Source: Pseudomonas sp. CAN1 (lineage in GTDB: Bacteria; Pseudomonadota; Gammaproteobacteria; Pseudomonadales; Pseudomonadaceae). Taken from it: a stretch of DNA of 53,730 nucleotides. The notes beneath the pieces were generated by a model, which had not been told where the DNA came from, did not search any database, and saw nothing but the letters and a program-made list of their open reading frames with translations. Location: assembly GCF_030462585.1 (NCBI RefSeq), contig NZ_JASMRU010000025.1:24717-78446 (forward strand), in the 5' to 3' direction. Shown piece by piece: positions 16,893 through 25,605 of this stretch (its first letter is position 1; each line of letters opens with the position of its first letter). Made by a program: the position numbers and the translations under genes.

Positions 16893-17212
16893 CGGTCGGC
16901 GGTGGGAGGTTCGCGAGCGAGCTCGCTCCTACGAAGAGCCCGCGCCCCCACCTGTAGGAGCGGACCTTGTCCGCGAAGTCTTTCCGGCGGAAACGGTGTG
17001 CACAGGGTATTTCTCCAGGCATCGCCTGCCGGCGATTCGCGGAGAAGCTCCGCTCCTACAGGCGGCACTGCCTGTCGGCACCTGAGACAGTCATCCAATA
17101 CTCCCCACCACATCTGTCCGATATTCCGAAGCCTATGACCGGCGGCGCCCCGGCGCGGCTCCTAGACTGGCCCCATTCCCGCCAGCCGCCGGAACAATCT
17201 GCGGAGGACAAG
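16893..17212. repeat. REP-filled gap before the XapX gene
   Basis: A single GTTCGCGAGCGAGCTCGCTC unit is at 16909-16932. A wide pair of the GTAGGAGCGGACC class has arms near 16954 and 17059. The remaining 150 bp to the XapX gene should hold its promoter; I see no clear site beyond a GGAGGA ribosome site. Confidence 0.75.
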
Positions 17213-17374
17213 ATGAACTACCTGATTTCCCTGGCCATCGGCATCACCGTCGGCCTCGCCTACTACTTCCTCGATTTCCGCTCGCCGGCGCCGCCGTTGG
17301 TGGCGCTGGTCGGCCTGCTCGGCATGCAGATCGGCGAGAACGCCCTGCCGCTGCTCAGTCGCTGGTTGCACTGA
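17213..17374 (+). CDS. XapX domain small membrane protein
   Basis: The 53-residue protein has two hydrophobic segments: NYLISLAIGITVGLAYYFL, then PPLVALVGLLGMQIGENALP. The sequence RSPAPPLVALVGLLGMQIGE is the XapX motif. A GGAGGACAAG leader precedes the ATG. XapX proteins are of unknown function, predicted to span the inner membrane, and usually sit beside metabolic or oxidoreductase genes. Here it is 64 bp before a quinone oxidoreductase gene on the same strand, so the two probably form one transcript. Confidence 0.85.
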   Translation: MNYLISLAIGITVGLAYYFLDFRSPAPPLVALVGLLGMQIGENALPLLSRWLH

Positions 17375-17419
17375 TTGCTCTCCTCCCTGATTGCCCTCTT
17401 CCTTGATTGCCCTCTCCCT
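17372..17419 (+). repeat. Three-copy 16-bp tandem repeat
   Basis: Three consecutive 16-bp units start TGATTGC at 17372, 17388 and 17404 and continue as a C/T-rich tract (CTCTCCTCC-like). The first unit supplies the XapX stop codon. The array fills most of the gap to the next gene. Confidence 0.8.
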
Positions 17420-17438
17420 TGAGAACAGGACCCGTGCC

Positions 17439-18395
17439 ATGAAAGCCCTGCAATTTGACCGCACCGGCGACCTCGCCGCCCTGAGCTTCACCGAGATCGC
17501 CGACCCGGTTGCGGCCGCCGATGAAGTGCTGGTGGAAATCCACGCCGCCGGCCTGAACCCCAGCGACGTGAAGAACGTCCTCGGCCGCTTCCCCTACACC
17601 ACCCTGCCCCGCGTGCCCGGTCGCGATTTCGCCGGTACCGTGGTGAAAGGTCCGGCCGAGCTGCTGGGCAAATCCGTCTGGGGCACCGGCCGCGGCCTGG
17701 GCTTCAGCCGCGACGGTAGCCACGCGCAACTGATGAGCGTGCCGCTTGGTGGCGTGGCGCTGATGCCCGAGCGCATGAGCTTCGCTCAGGCCGCCAGCTG
17801 TGGCGTGCCCTTCACCACCGCCTGGGACGCTCTGGAGCGCAGCCAGGTCGGCGCCGGCACCCGCCTGCTGGTGATCGGTTCCGGCGCCGTCGGCGCGGCG
17901 GCCATCTCCCTGGCCAAGGCCCGTGGCGCACAGGTGCTAGGTGCGGTACGTCGCGCCGAGTCGCAGGCCGAGCTGCAGGCCCAGGGCGTGCCGAGCATCC
18001 TGCTGGGTTCGGCGGAGACCCTGGCGGCGCAGGTGGAGGAACACTTCCCCGGCGGCGCCGAGGTGATCTTCGATACCACCGGTTTCTGGTTGCCGGCGGC
18101 GGTCGCGGCGCTGGCCACCTTCGGTCGCATCGCCATCATCGCCGCGCCAGTGGACGGCCACGTGCAATTGCCAGCCCTGGCCTTGTATCGCCGTGGCGGC
18201 TCGGTGGTGGGGGTGAATTCGCTGCTCTACGACACGGTGGCCTGCGCCGCGATGCTGCGCCAGTTCGGCCAGTGGTTCGACGATGGGCGCCTGCCGCTGC
18301 CCGGCGGCCTGCGCGAAGTGCCGCTGAGCGAGGGTGTGCAGCGGTACCACGAGGTCAACGAGGGGAGCAGCGAGAAGATCATTCTCGTGCCTTGA
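17439..18395 (+). CDS. Zinc-independent quinone oxidoreductase (MDR family)
   Basis: The 318-residue medium-chain reductase has the GroES-like start MKALQFDRTGDL with HAAGLNPSDVKNVLGRFP near residue 35 and VPGRDFAGTVV near residue 60. The NADPH Rossmann motif GSGAVGAAAISLAKARGA lies near residue 148. It lacks the cysteine set of the structural zinc site. Such proteins reduce quinones or enals with NADPH. The ATG at 17439 is the only start giving the standard N-terminus. The gene probably shares a transcript with the XapX gene. Confidence 0.88.
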   Translation: MKALQFDRTGDLAALSFTEIADPVAAADEVLVEIHAAGLNPSDVKNVLGRFPYTTLPRVPGRDFAGTVVKGPAELLGKSVWGTGRGLGFSRDGSHAQLMSVPLGGVALMPERMSFAQAASCGVPFTTAWDALERSQVGAGTRLLVIGSGAVGAAAISLAKARGAQVLGAVRRAESQAELQAQGVPSILLGSAETLAAQVEEHFPGGAEVIFDTTGFWLPAAVAALATFGRIAIIAAPVDGHVQLPALALYRRGGSVVGVNSLLYDTVACAAMLRQFGQWFDDGRLPLPGGLREVPLSEGVQRYHEVNEGSSEKIILVP

Positions 18396-18416
18396 GGCGG
18401 ATCACCGAGCGCTGGA

Positions 18417-18597
18417 AGAGCCCCCTCACCCCAGCCCTCTCCCGAGGGAGAGGGGGCCGTCCGGCGTCGGCCGGTGAAGACATCGTCTTCCTGAAAGTAT
18501 GAATCGAGCGGCCCGGCGAGCGCCGAAGTGAGCTAGCGCACTGAACGGCTCCCTCTCCCTTCGGAGCGGGGCGCGCAGCCAGGGTTGGGGAGAGGGC
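18417..18597. repeat. CCCTCACCC/CCCTCTCCC-type repeats
   Basis: Two inverted relatives of a common Pseudomonas intergenic element: CCCCCTCACCCCAGCCCTCT near 18421 and GTTGGGGAGAGGG near 18583, each with its own hairpin (CTCTCCCGAGGGAGAG and CTCCCTCTCCCTTCGGAG). The units lie downstream of two convergent genes. Confidence 0.7.
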
Positions 18598-18636
18598 AAT
18601 CCCCGCGCCGATACACCCGCAATACCTCGACCAGCC

Positions 18637-19431
18637 CTACCCCGCCGCCTTCATCGAAGAAGTAGCCCTGCGCGCCCCGCCCTGCGCCTGCTCCAGCGCC
18701 ATACAGTGGTCGAGGAACATGCGCATGTAGCCGTAGCTCTTGCAGATCGCCTCGCGCAGCGCCAGGCAGCGCGGCATGGCGAGCTGCGTGCCGCAGAGGG
18801 TGCAGATGATCTCCAGGGCTTCCCAGGGGTGATCGTCGTCGTAGCGGGCGTGCATCTTCAGCCAGCGCATGGCGTCCTTGCGGGCACCGGCCGGCAGCGT
18901 GCGTTCGTAGGTGTCGGTGGAGCAGACCAGCGCCGACCAGTCCCCGGTGGCGCCCTCGATGGCATAGTTGGTCGCCGCCATCGCCAGCGCCAGCTCCTCG
19001 GTGGCGCAGCTGTGCCAGCACCAATGGCCCAGCGCATGCAGCTCGGCGGGCACCAGCTGGGCCTTGAGCTCGGCCAGGGTCACACCATACGCCTCGGCCC
19101 AGCGCACCCAGTAGTCGGCGTGGTTGAGTTCGACGCGGATATTGCGCATCAGCCAGCGCCGCGCCATGTCTTCGCCGGGGCTGCGGCCGAAGCGCGTCTT
19201 GAGCAGGTTGTGGGACATGTACAGGGGGAACTGCTCGACTACCTGCCAGCCGCCGATGAGGAAGGCGCGCATGGTCTGGCGGCTCAGTTGGCCGTCGCGC
19301 ATTCGCCCGTAGAGGGGATGCCCGACCACTGCCAGGCGGCTGGTTTCACACTCCTGCACCAGGCGTTGCGCCCAGTGCGGGTAACTGGAAAGTTCCTTGA
19401 GCGGCCCACTGCGAACAAAGGTGTCGTTCAT
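18637..19431 (-). CDS. TenA/PqqC-like haem-oxygenase-fold protein, possible diiron oxidase
   Basis: The protein has about 264 residues and is all-helical in composition. Potential metal ligands are spaced as in haem-oxygenase-like diiron oxidases: Glu and His in VVEQFPLYMSHN, Glu and His in RVELNHADYW, Glu in CATEELALAMAATNYAIEG, and His plus Asp/His in HARYDDDHPWEALEI. TenA (thiamine salvage) and PqqC share the fold but their active sites differ. No pathway neighbour points to a substrate. The start is placed at MNDTF, with CGGAG upstream; a start at 19458 is possible. It is convergent with the quinone oxidoreductase gene. Confidence 0.7.
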   Translation of the reverse strand: MNDTFVRSGPLKELSSYPHWAQRLVQECETSRLAVVGHPLYGRMRDGQLSRQTMRAFLIGGWQVVEQFPLYMSHNLLKTRFGRSPGEDMARRWLMRNIRVELNHADYWVRWAEAYGVTLAELKAQLVPAELHALGHWCWHSCATEELALAMAATNYAIEGATGDWSALVCSTDTYERTLPAGARKDAMRWLKMHARYDDDHPWEALEIICTLCGTQLAMPRCLALREAICKSYGYMRMFLDHCMALEQAQGGARRATSSMKAAG

Positions 19432-19507
19432 CCAAGGCTCCGTTGCTGATCGTTCCATGCAAGCACCGGTAAATCTGGCCTCAGGTTAGACCCGTCTGGC
19501 CCCGTCG

Positions 19508-21967
19508 TCACCGTCCGGAGGTTGTGTTCGACTCAACGGTCACCCGCGCCGCCGTGCGCAGGAAGTTCCGGTTGAACGGCTGCGGCCGCGCCAGGCCGTA
19601 GCCCTGGGCGTAGTCGATGCCGATCTCGCGCAGCACTTCGAGGATTTCCTGGGTCTCGACGAACTCTGCCACGGTGCGCTTGCCCATCACATGGCCGATC
19701 TGGTTGATCACCTGGACCATGGCGCGGTCGATGGGGTCTTCGAGCATGTCCTTGATGAAGCTGCCGTCGATCTTCAGGTAGTCCACCGGCAGGTGCTTGA
19801 GGTAGACGAAGGAGGACATGCCAGCGCAGAAGTCGTCCAGCGAGAAGCGGTAGCCCAGCGCCTTGAGTTCCTGGATGAAGCGCGTGGCGTTGACCAGGTT
19901 TGCGATGGCGCTGGTCTCGGTGATTTCGAAGCACACGCTGGACGGCTCGATGCCATAGCGCGGCTGCACTTCGCGGAGGAAGTCGAGGAAAGTGTCGTCA
20001 CCGATGGTGGCGCCGGAGAGGTTGATGGCGCAGGTGTGAATCGGTTCGTATCCGCCATCGGCGATGCGCATGGCCAGGGTCTCGAAGGCGTGGCTGACCA
20101 CCCAGCGGTCGATGTCCGGCATCAGCCCGTAGCGCTCAGCGGCGGGGATGAAGTTGATCGGCGCCACCAGCCGCCCGCACTCGTCGTTCAGGCGCAGCAG
20201 CAGTTCGACGTGGGCGCCTTCCATGACACGGTCGTCGACCGGGAAGATCGACTGTGCGTAGAGGCAGAAACGCTGCTCCTCCAGGGCCAGGCGGATGCGC
20301 TGGACCCAGGCCATCTCGCCGACCCGGTTGGACAGTTCGGTGTCGTCCGGGCGGAACACCTGGGCGCGGTTGCGGCCTTTTTCCTTGGCCATGTAGCAGG
20401 CCATGTCGGCGCAGCGCAGGGCCTCCTCCACCGACACCAGCAGCGCCGAGATATGCACCACGCCGATGCTCACCGTGATGTTGAAGCCGCGGCCTTCCCA
20501 CATGAAGTGCAGCGCCTGCACGGTCAGGCGGATGCGCTCGGCGATCTGCACGGCCAGGTCCGGCGGGCAGTTTTCCAGGAGGATGCCGAATTCGTCGCCA
20601 CCGAGGCGCGCCAGGGTGTCGCCTTCGCGCAGGCACTGCTGCAGCACGGAGCAGACCTGGCGCAGCAGTTCGTCGCCGGCGGCGTGGCCGCAGGTGTCGT
20701 TGACCAGCTTGAACTGGTCGAGGTCCAGGTACATCAGCGAGTGCTGGCCGTGGGTATCCGCCGAGCTTTCCAGCGCATGCTTGAGGCGGTATTCGAACTC
20801 GCGGCGGTTGGTCAGGCCGGTGAGCGCGTCGTGGGTCGCCTGCCAGGACAAGCTGGCCATGTACTGGCGCTCGCGGGTCATGTCGTGGAGCACCAGCACC
20901 ACGCCGGCAACCCGCCCTTCGGCGTGGATCGGCGTGGCCACCAGGGTCACCGCCACGCTGGTGCCATCCAGGCGCTGGATCAGCTTGCTGGTTTCGCTGC
21001 CGCCCTCCACGTCGCCACGGAGGATCTGCCCCACCAGCGGCAGGCCTTCCTCCTGCGAGCTCTCGTCGAGCACCCGCAGCAGCGAGCGCAACGGCAGGCC
21101 GACGGCCATGGAGTTGTCCCAGCCGATCATGCGTTCGGCGGCCGGGTTGAAGTAGGCGATGCACTCGTATTCGTCGAGGGTGACCACGCCGTCGCCGATG
21201 GCCGCCAGGGTGGTCTGTGCGCGCTCCTTCTCGGTGTCCAGGGCGCTTTCGAAGGCGCGCTGCTGGCGCAGCAGCTTGCGCGTGCGCCAGACCGCCAGGA
21301 GGATCAGCGACAGGCCGATCAGCCCGTTGGCCACCAGCAGCACCCACATGAGCATCCGCGAGCCCTGCCCGAGGGCGGCGGAGAAGGCCATGGCCGCCGG
21401 GGTGACGCCATCGTTGATGGCCTGGATGCGGCTGTCCCAGTAGCTCACGTCGCCGGCGCTGACGTCGTTGGCGCGAATCTTCGCGTGCATCTCGTCGCCC
21501 AGCTGCTCCAGCTGGTCGAGGTAGGCGTCGCCGACTATCCACTTCTTCACCGCCTCGTCGAAGTAGCTGTATTCATGGAAGTAGCGATACAGCCAGATCA
21601 GCGCGCCGACGTCGTCGGGATGGTTACCGCCCTGCAGGGCGCCGACGCGGGCCAGCTCCAGGTCGGGAACGTCGAGGTCGAGGGCGGCGCGGAAGGTGCG
21701 ATCGCCCTGGGGAATGGCCATGGCGGTGCGATAGCGTTCGTAGTCCGCCGAGTCGCGGCTCTGGCTGTAGATCTGCAGGTAGTGAATGGCGTCCTTCTGG
21801 CCCTTGGACCAGAGGCTTTCGCCGCCGACATAAGCGCGCACGCCGGACAGGATGTAGAGGCTGCCGCCGCCGATCAGCGCCTGCAGCAGCACCACGACCA
21901 TGAACGGCCAGACCAGTTTCAGCAGGCGCGTGGTACGCCGGGTCGGCAACAGTCCCATAGCATCCAT
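19508..21967 (-). CDS. rbdA: RbdA-like c-di-GMP enzyme (PAS-GGDEF-EAL)
   Basis: The protein has 819 residues, close to the 818 I recall for P. aeruginosa RbdA. Order: membrane helix (about 17-40), periplasmic sensor of about 165 residues, second helix (about 207-230), short coiled coil, PAS (about 255-370), GGDEF (about 390-550) and EAL (about 570-800). The cyclase site LGGDEFGIL is intact and the inhibitory RxxD lies five residues before it (REGD). The EAL motif reads ELLLR, but NLSG, ETSA, DDFCAG and YLKIDG are present, so hydrolysis is likely. RbdA promotes biofilm dispersal in P. aeruginosa. ATG at 21967 is chosen; a longer frame to 22012 lacks a ribosome site. Confidence 0.9.
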   Translation of the reverse strand: MDAMGLLPTRRTTRLLKLVWPFMVVVLLQALIGGGSLYILSGVRAYVGGESLWSKGQKDAIHYLQIYSQSRDSADYERYRTAMAIPQGDRTFRAALDLDVPDLELARVGALQGGNHPDDVGALIWLYRYFHEYSYFDEAVKKWIVGDAYLDQLEQLGDEMHAKIRANDVSAGDVSYWDSRIQAINDGVTPAAMAFSAALGQGSRMLMWVLLVANGLIGLSLILLAVWRTRKLLRQQRAFESALDTEKERAQTTLAAIGDGVVTLDEYECIAYFNPAAERMIGWDNSMAVGLPLRSLLRVLDESSQEEGLPLVGQILRGDVEGGSETSKLIQRLDGTSVAVTLVATPIHAEGRVAGVVLVLHDMTRERQYMASLSWQATHDALTGLTNRREFEYRLKHALESSADTHGQHSLMYLDLDQFKLVNDTCGHAAGDELLRQVCSVLQQCLREGDTLARLGGDEFGILLENCPPDLAVQIAERIRLTVQALHFMWEGRGFNITVSIGVVHISALLVSVEEALRCADMACYMAKEKGRNRAQVFRPDDTELSNRVGEMAWVQRIRLALEEQRFCLYAQSIFPVDDRVMEGAHVELLLRLNDECGRLVAPINFIPAAERYGLMPDIDRWVVSHAFETLAMRIADGGYEPIHTCAINLSGATIGDDTFLDFLREVQPRYGIEPSSVCFEITETSAIANLVNATRFIQELKALGYRFSLDDFCAGMSSFVYLKHLPVDYLKIDGSFIKDMLEDPIDRAMVQVINQIGHVMGKRTVAEFVETQEILEVLREIGIDYAQGYGLARPQPFNRNFLRTAARVTVESNTTSGR

Positions 21968-22316
21968 AACCAGTATCGAAATCCTTCTATTTGTCCCTGG
22001 CAGTCGTTCCACGGAGGGGACTTCATCTGTCAGGCCGCCCCTTCTTAACTTCTAGCCGATCGCTGGAAATCCTCAAACTGCCGAGCATGACGCTTGGTCG
22101 GCTGGCGCTCCGCCGTCCGGCGGAAAAATGCTGGCGAAACGCCGCACCGCCTTTCGTCGGCATCCCCCTCGCCCCCTGCATCGCCGGCGATTAGTGGCCT
22201 TGCGACAGCAAGGGCCATGTGCCATACCTGAGGACGTCGTGCAAATTGCAATCGAACAAGAATCAGACCGAACAACGCCGCACTGCCGGCGAATTCGGCC
22301 ATTCAGGTAAACGGCC

Positions 22317-23180
22317 ATGGATGATCGTCCTCCACAGAATCCGCAATCCATCAGCGAAGCCATCGAGCAGCTCGAACGGCAATTGCAACGGCTCAAGGAG
22401 GGGGACGACAGCCCGCCTGCGCCGGAAGCGCCGCGCGTGCTGCCCTTTCCCCGACGACGCGATCGGCCCATGGGTGAAGGCGCCGGCAATGCAGTACTGA
22501 TGGATTACCTCTACGGTATCGACAGCACCCTGCGCTCGCTACTGCCTGACGGCCCCACCGACCAGCTGTTCCGCTACGCCAGTTCCGCGCCGGCTTCGCG
22601 GGCGCTGCGCTCGCGGCGCCAGTTGCTCGCCCGCGAGATCGACCGCAGCTGCGAGATGCTCAGCGGCCACGCGCGCATCCTCTGCCTGGGCAGCGGCCAC
22701 CTGCGCGAGGCCGAACTGGCGCGCTCGCTGCGCCACGGCCATTACCGCGACTTCATCGCCCTCGATGCCCAGGAGCAATCCCTGCGCACGGTGGAGTCGT
22801 GCTACGCGGCGATGGGCATCCGCACCGAGCTGTGCAGCCTGGACGAACTGTTCTACGGCCGCCCCGACCTCTGCCATTTCGACTTGATCTATTCCGCCGG
22901 CCTGTTCGAAGTGCTGGACGATCACGACGCCCGCGACCTGACCCGCAACCTGTTCGCCCGCCTGCTGCCAGGCGGGCGCCTGCTGATGGGCAACTTCCTG
23001 CCCAACGTGCCGGAGATCAGCTACCTCGAAGGCCTGCTCGACTGGCGCCCGCACTACCGCAGCGACGCGGCGCTGCTCGACCTGCTGCTGGGGATTCCCT
23101 ACAACGACATCGGCGGCGCGCGGGTCTTCCACGACCTGGGGGATTGCGTGGGCTTCCTCGAAGTCACCCGCTACGGCTGA
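22317..23180 (+). CDS. Class I SAM-dependent methyltransferase, function unknown
   Basis: The 287-residue protein has a polar N-terminal helix (SISEAIEQLERQLQRLKEGD, a short coiled coil) and a helical region of about 80 residues. A Rossmann methyltransferase core follows: motif I ILCLGSGHLREAELA near residue 122, the acidic strand FIALDAQ near 145, CHFDLIYSAGLFEVLDD near 188 and LLPGGRLLMGNFLPN near 218. Motif I is unusual in having GSGHLRE where GxGxG is common. The substrate is unknown. It is divergent from rbdA and its stop abuts the stop of the ABC exporter gene. Confidence 0.85.
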   Translation: MDDRPPQNPQSISEAIEQLERQLQRLKEGDDSPPAPEAPRVLPFPRRRDRPMGEGAGNAVLMDYLYGIDSTLRSLLPDGPTDQLFRYASSAPASRALRSRRQLLAREIDRSCEMLSGHARILCLGSGHLREAELARSLRHGHYRDFIALDAQEQSLRTVESCYAAMGIRTELCSLDELFYGRPDLCHFDLIYSAGLFEVLDDHDARDLTRNLFARLLPGGRLLMGNFLPNVPEISYLEGLLDWRPHYRSDAALLDLLLGIPYNDIGGARVFHDLGDCVGFLEVTRYG

Positions 23181-24974
23181 TCAGCCCTGCTGCAGGTGGC
23201 CGTAGAGGCGCGCGTAGAGACCGCCTTCGGCGATCAGCTGCTGGTGGTCGCCGTCCTCGGCGATGCGCCCGCCGTCGAACACCAGCACGCGGTCGGCCTG
23301 TTTCACCGCGGACAAGCGGTGGGCGATGATCAGCGTGGTGCGGCCTTCGAGGAAGCGCTCCAGGGCCTGATGCAGGGCGTATTCGGTGGCGGCGTCAAGC
23401 GCCGAAGTGGCCTCGTCGAGGATCACCACCTTGGGTTCGGCGAGCACCATGCGCGCTATCGCCAGGCGCTGCCGCTGGCCACCGGAGAGGCGCACGCCGG
23501 AGCGCCCGACCACGCTGTCCAGCCCCTGCGGTAGTGCGCGGATGGTGTCCGCCAGCTGCGCCACTTCCAGGGCGCGCCAGCAGGCTTCGTCAGCGCGCTC
23601 GCGGCCCATGGTCAGGTTGGCGCGCACCGTATCGTTGAACAGCGCCGGATGCTGCAGCACCACGGCGACATGCTCGCGCACGCAGTCCAGGCCAATTTCC
23701 TCCAGCGCCGCGCCGCCATAACGGATGCTGCCGGACTGCGGCTGGTAGAGGCCCAGCAGCAGCTGCACCAGGGTGCTCTTGCCGCCGCCGCTGGCACCGA
23801 CAATGGCGACCTTCTCGCCGGGGGCGATGTCCAGGTCGAGGTCGTCCAGCACGCGCTCATCACGGTAGGCGAAGCTCAGGCCGCGCACCTGGATACCGAC
23901 GCTGGTGTGCCCGGCGAACGGATCGCGGCGGTGCTCGTAATGCGGCTCGTCGGCACGCGCCAGCAGCTCGTTGATACGGGTCAGCGCACCACCGGCGGCG
24001 TAGTAGGCGTATTGCAGGCTGAGCAGTTGTTCCACCGGGCCGATCATGAACCACAGGTAGCTGAACACCGCGAGCATCTGGCCAATGGACAGGTCGGAGA
24101 ACAGCACGGTGAGCATGGCCGCGGCGCGGAACAGGTCGATACCGAACTGGAACAGCAGGCCGCTGGCACGCCCGGCAGCGTCGCTCTTCCACTGCGAGGC
24201 GACGGCGTAATCGCGAACTTCGCGAGCGCGCACTCCGAGGCGGCCGAGGAAGAAACCCTGGCGGTTGCCGGCACGCACTTCCTGGATGGCTTCGAGGGTT
24301 TCCGTCAGCGCCTGGGTGAAGCGCGAGGTGCTGTCGTTCTCCAGCTTCTTCAGGTGCTTCACGCGTTTGCCCAGCTGCACCGTGGCGAAGATCACCAGCG
24401 GGTTGAACAGCAGGATCAGCAGTGCCAGTTTCCAGTGCATCCAGATCAGGATGCCGGCGGTGCCGCAGAGGGTCAGCAGCGCCACCAGGAAGCGGCTCAA
24501 GGTGTCGCCGACGAACTTGTCGAGCGTGTCGAGATCGGTCACCAGGTGCGCGCTGACCGAGCCGCCGCCGAGGGTTTCGTACTCGCCCAGGGCGATGCGC
24601 TTCAGGCGTTCGATCAGGCGCAGGCGGATGCGGTACACCACGTCCTTGGACAGCCGCGCGAACAGCTTGGCCTGCAGCACATTGAACACCAGCGCGCAGC
24701 TGCGCAGCACCAGGGTCACCAGCAGCATCAGGCCGATGTAGCCGATGGGCTTGTGCAGGCCTTCAGGCAGCCAGTGGTTCATCACTTGCAGCGCCGCGTC
24801 GCCCTTGCCCAGCAGCACTTCGTCCACCAGCAGCGGCAGCAGCAGTGGGATCGGCACGCTGCAGGCGGTGGCCAGCACGGCGACCAGGTTGGCGAGGAGC
24901 AGGGCCTTGCGGTGGCGGAAGGCGAGCCGGCGAATCTCCGCCCAGCTCAGGCGGTCTGCGGCCAGCTCAGGCAT
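23181..24974 (-). CDS. MsbA-like ABC exporter, fused membrane and ATPase domains
   Basis: The 597-residue half-transporter has a six-helix membrane domain (about 20-320) and an ATPase. The Walker A is GASGGGKST (near residue 390), the signature LSGGQRQRLAIARM (near 495), Walker B KVVILDEATSALD and the switch His in IIAHRLSA. It resembles lipid or drug exporters of the MsbA/ABCB type. A downstream gene overlaps it by 8 bp (DsbA-like, whose stop lies inside its start), suggesting one transcript trhO-dsbA-like-exporter. The substrate is not known. Confidence 0.9.
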   Translation of the reverse strand: MPELAADRLSWAEIRRLAFRHRKALLLANLVAVLATACSVPIPLLLPLLVDEVLLGKGDAALQVMNHWLPEGLHKPIGYIGLMLLVTLVLRSCALVFNVLQAKLFARLSKDVVYRIRLRLIERLKRIALGEYETLGGGSVSAHLVTDLDTLDKFVGDTLSRFLVALLTLCGTAGILIWMHWKLALLILLFNPLVIFATVQLGKRVKHLKKLENDSTSRFTQALTETLEAIQEVRAGNRQGFFLGRLGVRAREVRDYAVASQWKSDAAGRASGLLFQFGIDLFRAAAMLTVLFSDLSIGQMLAVFSYLWFMIGPVEQLLSLQYAYYAAGGALTRINELLARADEPHYEHRRDPFAGHTSVGIQVRGLSFAYRDERVLDDLDLDIAPGEKVAIVGASGGGKSTLVQLLLGLYQPQSGSIRYGGAALEEIGLDCVREHVAVVLQHPALFNDTVRANLTMGRERADEACWRALEVAQLADTIRALPQGLDSVVGRSGVRLSGGQRQRLAIARMVLAEPKVVILDEATSALDAATEYALHQALERFLEGRTTLIIAHRLSAVKQADRVLVFDGGRIAEDGDHQQLIAEGGLYARLYGHLQQG

Positions 24975-25602
24975 GCCGCCCGCGCTCCAGCCAGCGCTCC
25001 AGCAGCGGGGCGAGTTCGCCCAGCGGCTGGTAACCGTTGGTCAGCAGGGCCAGTTGGCCGTCACGCTCGGCCAGCAGCGTGGGGAAGCCGGCGATGCCCA
25101 GGTCGCGGGCCCAGGAAAAGTCGGCCAGGGTCGCTGTCTGGTTGTCCTGGCTGTCGAAAGCTTCGGCGAACTCGATGCGCGGCAGGCCGACACGTTCGGC
25201 CAGTTCGCTGAGCACGCTGGCCTGGGTAACGTCGCGGCCTTCGGCGTAGAAGGCGCGCTGGATTTCGCTCACCAGAGCCCAGGCGCAGTCCTCATCCAGG
25301 CGACGCGCGGTGACCACCGCGCGGCAGGCCGGCTCGGTGTCGTAGACGAAGCCGTCAGGCAGGGCATCCTCGAAGCGGAACGGCTGGCCGGTGGCTTCAT
25401 GCACCGCATGCCAGTGTTCGAGGATGTAGCGCTTGGTGGTCGGCTCCAGCGCGGCGCCCTGCCCCGTGCGCAGCCCGCCCATTACCAGCGCCAGCGGCAC
25501 GCCCGCGGCGCGCGCCTGCTCTACCAGCTGCCCGGCGACCGGGGCGAAGCCCCAGCACCAGGAGCACATCGGGTCCATCACGTAGAGCAGGCGGCTGGTC
25601 AT
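24967..25602 (-). CDS. DsbA-family (FrnE-like) thioredoxin-fold protein
   Basis: The 211-residue protein has a CxxC site in MDPMCSWCWGFAP near residue 13 and a cis-Pro loop in GIAGFPTLLAERDG near residue 170. There is no signal peptide, so it is cytoplasmic, unlike true DsbA. FrnE-type relatives act in oxidative stress or as isomerases. It lies 3 bp after trhO and overlaps the exporter gene by 8 bp, so it is in the same operon. Confidence 0.88.
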   Translation of the reverse strand: MTSRLLYVMDPMCSWCWGFAPVAGQLVEQARAAGVPLALVMGGLRTGQGAALEPTTKRYILEHWHAVHEATGQPFRFEDALPDGFVYDTEPACRAVVTARRLDEDCAWALVSEIQRAFYAEGRDVTQASVLSELAERVGLPRIEFAEAFDSQDNQTATLADFSWARDLGIAGFPTLLAERDGQLALLTNGYQPLGELAPLLERWLERGRHA

Positions 25603-25605
25603 GGA

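Noticed and set aside
18421-18600. CRISPR-like repeat near 18.5 kb
   Set aside because: The repeated C/T-rich stretches are inverted hairpins of a known intergenic type, without equal-length repeats and spacers.
19691-22048. 785-codon open frame opposite rbdA
   Set aside because: The minus frame carries intact GGDEF and EAL motifs. The plus frame is rich in H, Q and V without recognisable domains, as expected of an antisense shadow at high GC.
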